Positions 1 to 7,856 of a stretch of DNA of 12,716 nt are shown here, one piece after another. Position 1 is the first letter of the stretch, and the number at the start of each line of letters is the position of its first letter. The position numbers were made by a program, and so were the translations under genes. Source of the stretch: Bacillota bacterium. GTDB taxonomy: Bacteria > Bacillota > Clostridia > Peptostreptococcales > Anaerovoracaceae. The stretch spans positions 1-12,716 of the forward strand of contig JAEEVI010000187.1 in NCBI GenBank assembly GCA_016287035.1, given 5' to 3'. The notes below the pieces were generated by a model. The model did not search any database. It saw only the letters and a list, made by a program, of their open reading frames with translations, and was not told the origin of the DNA.

Positions 1-699
1 CTGATAGGCTTCCACTGCCACGTCGGCTCGCAGGTGTTCGGCGAGGACGTCTACGAGAGGGCTGCCGCCGTAATGCTCGAGTTCATAGCGGACATAAGCG
101 AAAAGTGCGGCTATATGGCCGGATATCTGAATATAGGCGGCGGGATCGGCGTAAGATACGTGGACAGCGATCCGGAGATCGACATAAAGGAGAAGATCGC
201 TCAGATAGCGGCTGCCGTAAAGGCGAACTGCGCAAGGCTCGACATCCCCGTGCCCTACATGCTCTTCGAGCCGGGGCGCAGCATAATCGCCGACGCGGGC
301 ATGACCGTCTACGAGGTCGGCAGCGTAAAGCGCATACCGGGATACAAGAATTACGTCTCAGTAGACGGCGGAATGACCGACAACCCGCGCTACGCGCTGT
401 ACGGATCGAAGTACACGGTGCTTCCGGTGCTCGGTCTGGACAGGCCGTTCGCGCTCGAATGCTCCGTCGTGGGGCGCTGCTGCGAGAGCGGCGACATAAT
501 CCAGGAGAACGTCATGCTGCCGGAGGGCGTAAAGCGCGGCGACCTCATCGCCGTATGCACCACGGGAGCGTACAACTATTCGATGGCTTCGAACTACAAC
601 CGCGTGCCGAGGCCGATGGTCGTCCTCGTAAAGGACGGCGGCGCGCGCACCGTCGTAAGGCGCGAGAGCGTTCAGGACGTCGCGTCTCTGGACGTGTAG
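1..699 (+). CDS. lysA: Diaminopimelate decarboxylase, C-terminal part (5' truncated by window edge)
   Basis: PLP-dependent enzyme that decarboxylates meso-diaminopimelate to L-lysine, the last step of lysine synthesis in the cytosol. The reading frame is open from base 1; 232 residues are visible and the start lies outside the window. Visible group IV decarboxylase (alanine-racemase fold) motifs are HCHVGSQ (residues 5-11 of the visible part), the glycine-rich phosphate-binding loop GGGIG (46-50), EPGR (90-93), the CxSxD-type active-site motif CCESGD (160-165) contributed across the dimer, and the tyrosine-containing GAYNYSMASNYN near the end. These fit LysA better than ornithine/arginine or carboxynorspermidine decarboxylases, though that distinction is family knowledge, not tested here. 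It stops at TAG (697-699) and is followed by its own terminator, so it belongs to a different transcription unit from the genes downstream. Confidence 0.93.
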   Translation: MIGFHCHVGSQVFGEDVYERAAAVMLEFIADISEKCGYMAGYLNIGGGIGVRYVDSDPEIDIKEKIAQIAAAVKANCARLDIPVPYMLFEPGRSIIADAGMTVYEVGSVKRIPGYKNYVSVDGGMTDNPRYALYGSKYTVLPVLGLDRPFALECSVVGRCCESGDIIQENVMLPEGVKRGDLIAVCTTGAYNYSMASNYNRVPRPMVVLVKDGGARTVVRRESVQDVASLDV

Positions 700-760
700 G
701 GGCAGCCAGCGGCGGATCTTCCCGCCTGATGGCGAAAACTGTTTTGAGACCAACAAACAA

Positions 761-808
761 AAAAGCGCAAAAATTTTTGTGAAAAAATCACAAAAATTTT
801 GCGCTTTT
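761..808 (+). terminator. Strong intrinsic terminator after lysA
   Basis: Near-perfect inverted repeat: left arm 761-782 (AAAAGCGCAAAAATTTTTGTGA) pairs with right arm 788-808, leaving a loop of about 5 bases and a single bulged A. The right arm ends GCGCTTTTATATT, giving a U-rich 3' end; the A-rich left arm gives the same on the other strand, so it may work in both directions. It separates lysA from the promoter that begins directly afterwards. A smaller hairpin (GGCGG/CCGCC around 711-726, no T tract) lies between the lysA stop and this element. Confidence 0.88.
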
Positions 809-811
809 ATA

Positions 812-840
812 TTGACTTTGCCCCGAGGCGGTGGTACATT
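812..840 (+). promoter_or_regulatory. Sigma-A/sigma-70-type promoter of the ligase-oxidoreductase operon
   Basis: TTGACT (812-817) matches the -35 consensus in five of six positions. TACATT (835-840) matches the -10 consensus in four of six, and the spacer is exactly 17 bases. It starts four bases after the lysA terminator, as expected for a new transcription unit. Transcription would begin near 847, leaving a leader of roughly 75 bases before the ATG at 924. The first possible start codon of the downstream frame (GTG at 831) lies inside this promoter, which argues against that longer start. Confidence 0.6.
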
Positions 841-851
841 TGTGGAAATTG

Positions 852-893
852 CGCCGGGGACTCGTTTTAGCGGCTGCCGGCGGTGTTTTTTTT
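852..893 (+). promoter_or_regulatory. Terminator-like hairpin in the operon leader (possible attenuator)
   Basis: CGCCGG (852-857) and CCGGCG (877-882) are perfect inverted repeats that would form a six-pair GC stem with a 19-base loop. Three bases later comes an uninterrupted run of eight T (886-893). It lies between the predicted promoter and the first gene, so it has the look of a leader terminator that could be controlled. No conserved riboswitch or T-box pattern and no leader peptide is recognised. The long loop makes the stem less certain than a canonical terminator. Confidence 0.4.
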
Positions 894-907
894 ATAACTT
901 TTTTAGC

Positions 908-916
908 AAGGGGGAG
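908..916 (+). promoter_or_regulatory. Ribosome-binding site that fixes the start of the first operon gene
   Basis: The purine run AAGGGGGAG ends seven bases before ATG 924. No comparable site precedes GTG 831, and the XRE domain begins only after 924, so 924 is taken as the start. Confidence 0.7.
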
Positions 917-923
917 ACCAGAA

Positions 924-3191
924 ATGGCAGCATCGGACCTTCAGAAGCTCAGGGAGATAGCACAGAGAATACGCGAGATGCGCGACATCTGCGGCTACAC
1001 CGAGTACGACATGGCGCAGAAGACAGATCTCAGCGTCGAAGAATACCTCGATTACGAAAACGGCAACAAGGATTTCCCGTTCACTTTCATTCATAAATGC
1101 GCACAGTCCTTCGGCATCGCGATCACCGACCTTCTCGAAGGTCAGAGCCCGCATCTGCTCAACTACACCGTAGTTCGCAGGGGCCGCGGACAGGAGACCG
1201 CCAAGGAGGCCGGCATATCCATCAGCAGCCTCGCGCCTCAGTTCAGAAAGAAGATCGCGGAGCCGTACTGGGTCCGCTACGACTACGACGAGTCGCTGCA
1301 GAACAAGCCGATCCATCTCACGAAGCACTCCGGCCAGGAGTTCGACGTCGTCATGAGCGGCCGCCTGAAGGTCCAGATCGGCGACAAGGTCGAATACCTC
1401 GAGGAGGGCGACAGCATATTCTACAACAGCTCCACTCCGCACGGCATGATCGCCATCGACGGAAGGGAATGCCTGTTCGTCGCGGTCGTAATGCCCGGCG
1501 AGAACGAATCCGAGGAGCTCGTGCGCGACACCCTCATCACTACGAGGGATAAGACGAAGCATTACGTCTACGAGGACTGGGTCGACACCGTCGAGGACGA
1601 GAACGGCCTGCTCAAGGAGATATCCTTCAAAAATCCCGAGGAGTTCAACTTCGCGTTCGACGTCGTGGACGCGATAGCGCGCAAGGAGCCCAAGAAGCTC
1701 GCCATGATCCATCTGGACAAGAACATGGTCGAAAGGCGCTTCACGTTCGACGACATGAAGAAGGCCTCCGCCAGGTGCGCAAATTACTTCAAGTCGCTCG
1801 GCATCCAGAAGGGCGACGTGGTCATGCTCGTGCTCAAGAGGCACTACCAGTTCTGGTTCGCGATCCTCGGCCTGCATAAGCTCGGCGCCGTCGCGGTACC
1901 GGCGACCCACCAGCTCAAGGCTCACGATTTCGAGTACAGGTTCAACTCCGCCAAGGTAAAGGCGATAGTCTGCACCTCCGAGGACAACACGCCCGAGCAG
2001 GTAGACATCGCGCAGCAGACGAGCCCGACGCTCACGACCAAGATAATCGTCGGCGAGCCCAGAGAAGGCTGGAGGAACTTCGACGAGGAGTATCCGCTCT
2101 TCAGCACGCATTACTATAAGAACGACAGCACCGCTAAGGGCGACGACCTCATGCTGATGTACTTCAGCTCCGGCACCTCCGGATATCCGAAGATCGGCGC
2201 TCACAGCTACAAATACGCGCTCGGCCATTTCCACACGGCGAAGTACTGGCACGGAGTATCGGACGACGGCCTGCACTTCACGATCGCCGACACCGGCTGG
2301 GGCAAGGCGGTCTGGGGCAAGCTCTACGGCCAGTGGCTGTGCGAGGGCGCGGTATTCACGTACGATTTCGAGCGCTTCCACGCCTCGGAGGTCCTTCCGA
2401 TGTTCGCGAAGTACCACATCACGACGTTCTGCGCGCCTCCCACGATCCTGCGCATGCTCATCAAGGAGGACATAAGCAAGTACGACCTTTCGTCCGTCCG
2501 CCGCATGACGACGGCCGGCGAGGCGCTCAACCCCGAGGTCTACAAACAGATCGAAAAGGCTACCGGCCTTAAGGTCATGGAAGGCTTCGGCCAGACGGAG
2601 ACTACGCTCACGATCGCGAACCTCATAGGCGACACGAGCAAGATCGGCTCCATGGGCAAGCCCGTTCCTCTCTACGATATAGATCTCGTCGGCGACGACG
2701 GCAGACCCGTTCCCGACGGCGACGACGGAGAGATCGTCATCCGCACGAAGGATCATGTTCCCTGCGGCCTCTTCAAGGGCTACTACCTCGACGAGGAAGC
2801 GACGAAGAGAGCGTGGCACGACGGCATGTATCATACCGGAGACCTCGCCTGGAGGGACGAGGACGGCTTCTTCTGGTACGTCGGACGCAAGGACGACGTC
2901 ATCAAGTCGTCCGGCTACCGCATCGGGCCCTTCGAGATCGAGAGCGTCATAATGGAGCTTCCGTACGTGTTCGAGTGCGGCGTATCTGCCGCTCCCGACG
3001 AAGTCCGCGGACAGGTCGTAAAGGCCACGGTAGTCCTCGTAAAGGGCACGGAGCCGACGGAGGAGCTCAAGAAGGAGATCCAGGAATACGTCAAGAAGCA
3101 TACGGCGCCCTACAAGTATCCGAGGATCGTCGAATTCGCGGAGTCGCTCCCCAAAACTGTTAATGGAAAAATCCAGAGAAGTAGATTATAA
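924..3191 (+). CDS. XRE-HTH / cupin / AMP-forming acyl-CoA synthetase fusion protein
   Basis: A 755-residue protein with three parts. Residues about 7-70 are an XRE-type helix-turn-helix, about 120-190 a small cupin barrel (KHSGQEF at 134-140, EGD at 161-163, PHG at 172-174), and about 235-755 a complete adenylate-forming ligase. The HTH-cupin pair on its own is a common small-molecule-sensing repressor layout. The ligase has the ATP/AMP loop YFSSGTSGYPK (413-423), GFGQTET (554-560), HTGDLAW (637-643), the hinge GRKDDVIKSSGYR (654-666) and the C-terminal catalytic lysine K749 in VNGKIQR, so it looks active. It resembles medium-chain/benzoate-type (ACSM-like) CoA ligases: acid + ATP + CoA to acyl-CoA + AMP + PPi. 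The substrate cannot be read from sequence; branched-chain or aryl acids are inferred from the downstream oxidoreductase. The start at 924 follows the ribosome site; an upstream GTG at 831 overlaps the promoter. It is the first gene of the operon and could be autoregulatory. Confidence 0.88.
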   Translation: MAASDLQKLREIAQRIREMRDICGYTEYDMAQKTDLSVEEYLDYENGNKDFPFTFIHKCAQSFGIAITDLLEGQSPHLLNYTVVRRGRGQETAKEAGISISSLAPQFRKKIAEPYWVRYDYDESLQNKPIHLTKHSGQEFDVVMSGRLKVQIGDKVEYLEEGDSIFYNSSTPHGMIAIDGRECLFVAVVMPGENESEELVRDTLITTRDKTKHYVYEDWVDTVEDENGLLKEISFKNPEEFNFAFDVVDAIARKEPKKLAMIHLDKNMVERRFTFDDMKKASARCANYFKSLGIQKGDVVMLVLKRHYQFWFAILGLHKLGAVAVPATHQLKAHDFEYRFNSAKVKAIVCTSEDNTPEQVDIAQQTSPTLTTKIIVGEPREGWRNFDEEYPLFSTHYYKNDSTAKGDDLMLMYFSSGTSGYPKIGAHSYKYALGHFHTAKYWHGVSDDGLHFTIADTGWGKAVWGKLYGQWLCEGAVFTYDFERFHASEVLPMFAKYHITTFCAPPTILRMLIKEDISKYDLSSVRRMTTAGEALNPEVYKQIEKATGLKVMEGFGQTETTLTIANLIGDTSKIGSMGKPVPLYDIDLVGDDGRPVPDGDDGEIVIRTKDHVPCGLFKGYYLDEEATKRAWHDGMYHTGDLAWRDEDGFFWYVGRKDDVIKSSGYRIGPFEIESVIMELPYVFECGVSAAPDEVRGQVVKATVVLVKGTEPTEELKKEIQEYVKKHTAPYKYPRIVEFAESLPKTVNGKIQRSRL

Positions 3192-3200
3192 TAATATTTT

Positions 3201-3851
3201 ATGAAGCGAGTCACACTTTTCTGCGGGCATTACGGCAGCGGAAAGACGAATCTTGCCGTAAACTACGCTTTTAAACTGAAGAACGAGGGATTCGCGGTGG
3301 CCATAGCCGATATGGACATCGTGAATCCGTATTTCCGGACAAGGGACAGCGAAGCTGAGCTCAGAGCGGCCGGCATCGAGGTCATGGGGCTCCCGTACGC
3401 GAGGAGCAACGTCGATCTTCCGGCTCTGCCCTCGGAGCTGTACGGGCTGTTCCAGCGCCGCGACATACACGCGATCTGCGATCTCGGCGGAGACGACCGA
3501 GGCGCGCTCGCGCTCGGCAGGTTCAGAAAGCTCATAGAGGAAGAGAACGATTACGAGCTCATATTCGTCGTCAATTTCTACCGTCCCCTCACTCCGGATC
3601 CCGCCGGGGCGCTCGAGGCGATGGCGGAGATAAGCAGGGCGGCGGGCCTGCCCTTCACGGGCATCATAAACAATTCAAATCTCGGTCAGCAAACGGCGCC
3701 GGAAGACGTCCTGAGAACTGTGCCTCTCGCCGAGGAGTTCTCCGAACGGAGCGGCGTTCCGCTAATAGGGACCAGCGCTATGGAGAGGATATGCAGCGAG
3801 CCGGGCTGCGAGGGCTTCATACCGCTGACGCTCCAGAACAATCTATACTAA
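3201..3851 (+). CDS. P-loop ATPase (MinD/ParA/CobQ-like fold), function unknown
   Basis: A 216-residue cytosolic P-loop protein. The Walker A motif GHYGSGKT (9-16) is at the very N-terminus, DMDIVNPYFR (37-46) follows as in SIMIBI-class ATPases, CDLGGDD (93-99) is the Walker B-like strand, and NNSNLG (157-162) is a plausible nucleotide-base contact. The Walker A is the ordinary GxxxxGK[ST] form, not the deviant KGG form of ParA/MinD. There is no membrane-targeting helix at the C-terminus. It begins nine bases after the ligase stop and ends twelve bases before the ferredoxin-like subunit, so it sits inside the oxidoreductase operon. A cofactor- or cluster-loading role for the oxidoreductase is possible but only an inference. 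The start is odd: the bases before ATG 3201 are AT-rich without a Shine-Dalgarno, yet the Walker motif leaves almost no room for a later start. Translation may depend on coupling to the upstream gene. Confidence 0.75.
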   Translation: MKRVTLFCGHYGSGKTNLAVNYAFKLKNEGFAVAIADMDIVNPYFRTRDSEAELRAAGIEVMGLPYARSNVDLPALPSELYGLFQRRDIHAICDLGGDDRGALALGRFRKLIEEENDYELIFVVNFYRPLTPDPAGALEAMAEISRAAGLPFTGIINNSNLGQQTAPEDVLRTVPLAEEFSERSGVPLIGTSAMERICSEPGCEGFIPLTLQNNLY

Positions 3852-3863
3852 AGGGAGGTACTC

Positions 3864-4076
3864 ATGGTAAAAGTTAGTTTCGAAACGGATCTGTGCAAGG
3901 GCTGCGGACTGTGCGTGAGCGCGTGTCCCCAGGGCATCCTTGCGCTGGCGAAGGATAAATTGAACAAGAAGGGCCACAATCCGGCCGAGATACTGGATCA
4001 GTCCAAGTGCACCGGCTGCACGAGCTGCGCTACGATGTGCCCGGACTGCGTCATTACGATAGAGAGAGAAAGGTAG
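3864..4076 (+). CDS. 2-oxoacid:ferredoxin oxidoreductase, delta (2x[4Fe-4S] ferredoxin-like) subunit
   Basis: A 70-residue protein with two complete bacterial-ferredoxin cluster motifs: C11-xx-C14-xx-C17-xxx-C21-P and C49-xx-C52-xx-C55-xxx-C59-P, plus an extra C62. All eight cluster ligands are present, so two [4Fe-4S] clusters are expected. In VOR/KOR-type enzymes this small subunit passes electrons from the TPP subunit to external ferredoxin. It is translated from a near-perfect ribosome site (GGGAGGT at 3853-3859) and lies directly before the alpha subunit, the usual arrangement of the four-subunit enzyme. A free-standing ferredoxin would look similar; position decides the call. Confidence 0.88.
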   Translation: MVKVSFETDLCKGCGLCVSACPQGILALAKDKLNKKGHNPAEILDQSKCTGCTSCATMCPDCVITIERER

Positions 4077-4086
4077 GGTGAGCCAA

Positions 4087-5147
4087 GTGTCGGAAAAGGT
4101 ATTGATGAAAGGCAACGAAGCCATCGCCGAAGCCGCGATCAGAGCGGGCTGCCGCCACTACTTCGGATATCCCATCACGCCGCAGACGGAAGTCGCCGCG
4201 TACATGTCCAAGAGGATGCCGAAGATCGGAGGAACGTTCCTGCAGGCTGAGAGCGAAGTCGCCGCGATCAACATGGTATACGGCGTATCAGCGGCCGGAA
4301 AGAGGGTAATGACGTCCTCCTCCAGCCCCGGAGTATCCCTCAAGCAGGAGGGCATCTCTTATCTGGCAGGCTCGGATCTTCCCGCTCTCATCGTCAACGT
4401 GCAGAGAGGCGGCCCCGGACTCGGAGGCATCCAGCCCAGCCAGTCCGACTACTTCCAGGCCACCAAGGGCGGCGGTCACGGAGATTACCACCTTATCGTC
4501 CTGGCTCCGGCCTCCGTTCAGGAGATGGCGGACCTCACGGGCCTGGCGTTCGATCTCGCCGACAAGTACCGCATGCCGTCGATGCTCCTGGCCGACGGGA
4601 CCATGGGCCAGATGATGGAGCCCGTGGAGCTTCCCGACAAGGAGCCCGAGATGATCGAAAAGCCCTGGGCGCTCACCGGCACCCAGATGAAGAGGGAGCA
4701 CAACATAGTCAACTCCCTGTATCTCGACCCGGAAGAGCTCGAAAGGATCAACTTCGAGAGATACGAAAGATACAAGAAGGTCGCCGAGAACGAGACGCGC
4801 TACGAGAGCTACATGATGGACGACGCCGAGATCTGCATCGTCGCGTTCGGTATCGCCGCGAGAGTCTCCAAGAACGCCGTCAACGCCGCGAGGCAGAAGG
4901 GCGTCAAGGCAGGCCTCATCCGCCCGATAACGCTCTGGCCGTTCCCCGAAAAGCCGATAGCTGAAGCCGCCGACAAGGTCAAGGCGTTCATAAGCGTCGA
5001 GCTTTCGATGGGCCAGATGATCGAAGACGTAAAGCTCGCTTCTTCCTGCAAGAAGCCCGTATATCTCTGCAACCGCACCGGCGGAATGATCCCCTCGTTC
5101 GATCAGGTCCTGGATGCGATCATGAACGCTGCAGGAGGTGACAAGTA

Positions 5148-5148
<1 letters not shown>
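4087..5148 (+). CDS. vorB: 2-oxoacid:ferredoxin oxidoreductase, alpha subunit (VorB type)
   Basis: A 353-residue subunit carrying the pyrimidine-binding and transketolase C-terminal-like domains of a 2-oxoacid oxidoreductase: 2-oxoacid + CoA + oxidised ferredoxin = acyl-CoA + CO2 + reduced ferredoxin. Visible family signatures are GYPITPQTE (27-35), FLQAESE (51-57), TSSSSPG (76-82) and RGGPGLGG (107-114), with the C-terminal domain from about residue 240. Length and gene order fit the VorB/KorA class usually annotated as 3-methyl-2-oxobutanoate dehydrogenase; true preference (2-oxoisovalerate, 2-oxoglutarate or aryl pyruvate) cannot be told from these motifs. Two in-frame GTG starts exist, 4078 and 4087. 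I chose 4087 because GGTGA (4077-4081) lies five bases before it and MSEKVLMKG is the typical N-terminus. The gene ends TAATG, sharing one base with the beta-subunit start, so the two are translationally coupled. Confidence 0.87.
5133..5141 (+). promoter_or_regulatory. Ribosome-binding site inside vorB for the beta subunit
   Basis: AGGAGGTGA is a full-length match to the anti-Shine-Dalgarno sequence, lies within the last codons of vorB and ends six bases before ATG 5148. With the one-base TAATG overlap it should give balanced production of the alpha and beta subunits. Confidence 0.85.
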
Positions 5149-6437
<1,289 letters not shown>

Positions 6438-6470
6438 TAAATAATTTTAAAGAAAAGGATGATCGATAAG

Positions 6471-7856
6471 ATGAGAAATATCCGGATTTCAGATGCGACG
6501 CTCTGCGCGAGGGAAGATTACAGCTTCAAGGAAAAGATCGAGATAGCGAGGCTTCTTGAAAAGCTTCGCGTCGACGTCATCGAGCTCCCCCTTATCAGGG
6601 ACGGGCAGGGCGACGTGCTTCTCGTGAAGACCCTTGCTCCCTTCGTAAAGGACAGCGTGCTCTCGCTTGCGGCGTCCGCGGACGCGGACGGGATAGCGCT
6701 TGCGGCGTCTGCTCTGGAGACGATCGCTCATCCGAGGATCAGGATAGAGCTCCCGCTCTCTCCGGTCGGCATGGAGTACAGCTTCCACAAGAAGCCGGAG
6801 AAGATGCTCGAGCTCATAAAGGAATCGGTGAAGGCGGCGTGCGCGGCATGCCGCGAGGTCGAGTTCTGCGCTCAGGACGCGACCAGAGCCGAAAAGGAAT
6901 TTCTTATCGAAGCGCTCAGGACTGCCCAGGAGGCAGGCGCCTGCTGCGTGACGATCTGCGACACTGCGGCGAGACTGCTCCCCGACGATTTCGCGTCGCT
7001 CGCGTGCGAATGCGCCGGGAGCGTCAGCGTGCCGCTCGGCATAAGCTGCTCGGACGCCCAGGGACTCGCCTGCGCCGCCGCTATCCTCGCGGCTAAGGAA
7101 TCGGCGTCCCAGGTGCGCACGTCCGTCGGAGGCGACGAGGTTTCGCTCGACGGATTCCTTTCGATAATCAGGAACTGCGGCGACAATTACGGCCTCTGCA
7201 CAGGCGCGCTCTACACGCAGCTGTTCAGAACGACGTCGCAGATCAGCAGGATCGTGAACGGCGGAGAGGGCGCCCGCACAGCCGTCGCGCCTTCCGAGAG
7301 CCCGCAGACGGGCGAGATCATGCTCGACAAGAACGACGACAGGGCGAGCGTGCTCGCGTGCGTCGAAAAGCTCGGCTACGATCTGTCCGAGGAGGACGCC
7401 GTAAACGTCTACGAGGCGTTCCTTCGCGTCGCCGATAGAAAGAAGGTATCCGCCGCCGAGCTCGAGGCGATAGTCGCGAACAGCGCCCTGCAGGTCCCCG
7501 CGACCTACAGGCTCATAAGCTTCGTGATCAACATCGGTAATACCATAGCTTCCACCGCTCACGTCATCCTCGAAAAGGACGGCGTGCAGTACAGCGGCCT
7601 CTGCGCCGGCGACGGCCCCGTTGACGCCGCGTTCATGGCGATCGATTCGATACTCGGCCATCACTACGAGCTCGACGAGTTCCAGATCCGCGCCGTCACG
7701 GAAGGCAAGGATTCCATGGGCGAGGCCATCGTAAAGCTGCGCTTCGCGGGCAAGCTCTATTCCGGCACGGGCATCTCGACCGATATAGTCGGCTCGAGCA
7801 TCCGCGCGTATCTCAGCGCCATAAATAAGGTGGTATACGAGGAGGCTCAGCGATGA
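6471..7856 (+). CDS. 2-isopropylmalate synthase-like protein with degenerate active site (probable pseudoenzyme) and intact LeuA regulatory domain
   Basis: A 461-residue homologue of the 2-isopropylmalate/homocitrate synthase family: HMGL-like TIM barrel (about 3-250), linker subdomains (about 285-340, with AFLRVADRKKVSAAELEAIV) and a LeuA allosteric dimerisation domain (about 345-458, with CAGDGPVDAAFMAID and STDIVGSSIRAYL). The fold is clear but the catalytic positions are changed. The usual DTTLRDGEQ is DATLCARED (8-16), so the catalytic Arg and metal Asp are C12 and A13. The HxHND metal motif is SCSDA (192-196), with both His now Ser. The usual Glu in VEFxxED is Q135, and the Asn of GERAGN is D227. 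Metal-dependent Claisen condensation is therefore unlikely; a sensing, scaffolding or new role is inferred. The start at 6471 is chosen because the AAAGG site touches the upstream ATG (6459) but lies about 12 bases before 6471. It overlaps the next gene by four bases (ATGA). Confidence 0.8.
   Translation: MRNIRISDATLCAREDYSFKEKIEIARLLEKLRVDVIELPLIRDGQGDVLLVKTLAPFVKDSVLSLAASADADGIALAASALETIAHPRIRIELPLSPVGMEYSFHKKPEKMLELIKESVKAACAACREVEFCAQDATRAEKEFLIEALRTAQEAGACCVTICDTAARLLPDDFASLACECAGSVSVPLGISCSDAQGLACAAAILAAKESASQVRTSVGGDEVSLDGFLSIIRNCGDNYGLCTGALYTQLFRTTSQISRIVNGGEGARTAVAPSESPQTGEIMLDKNDDRASVLACVEKLGYDLSEEDAVNVYEAFLRVADRKKVSAAELEAIVANSALQVPATYRLISFVINIGNTIASTAHVILEKDGVQYSGLCAGDGPVDAAFMAIDSILGHHYELDEFQIRAVTEGKDSMGEAIVKLRFAGKLYSGTGISTDIVGSSIRAYLSAINKVVYEEAQR

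Noticed and set aside
836..850. ATTT-GTGG-AAAT at 838-849 as an operator for the HTH-cupin regulator.
   Set aside because: Arms of four bases are expected by chance; no second copy was noticed nearby, so it is not supported beyond its suggestive position at the -10 region and start site.
903..3101. A 732-codon minus-strand frame opposite the HTH-cupin-ligase gene.
   Set aside because: Same reason: antisense shadow of a well-supported gene, composition biased, no motifs and no ribosome site considered convincing.
6459..6470. ATG 6459 as start of the LeuA-like gene.
   Set aside because: The only ribosome-site-like AAAGG directly touches this ATG, leaving no spacer; ATG 6471 has workable spacing and gives the normal family N-terminus.
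6438..6470. A possible terminator or promoter between the gamma subunit and the LeuA-like gene.
   Set aside because: The 33-base spacer is AT-rich but has no inverted repeat and no spaced -35/-10 pair.
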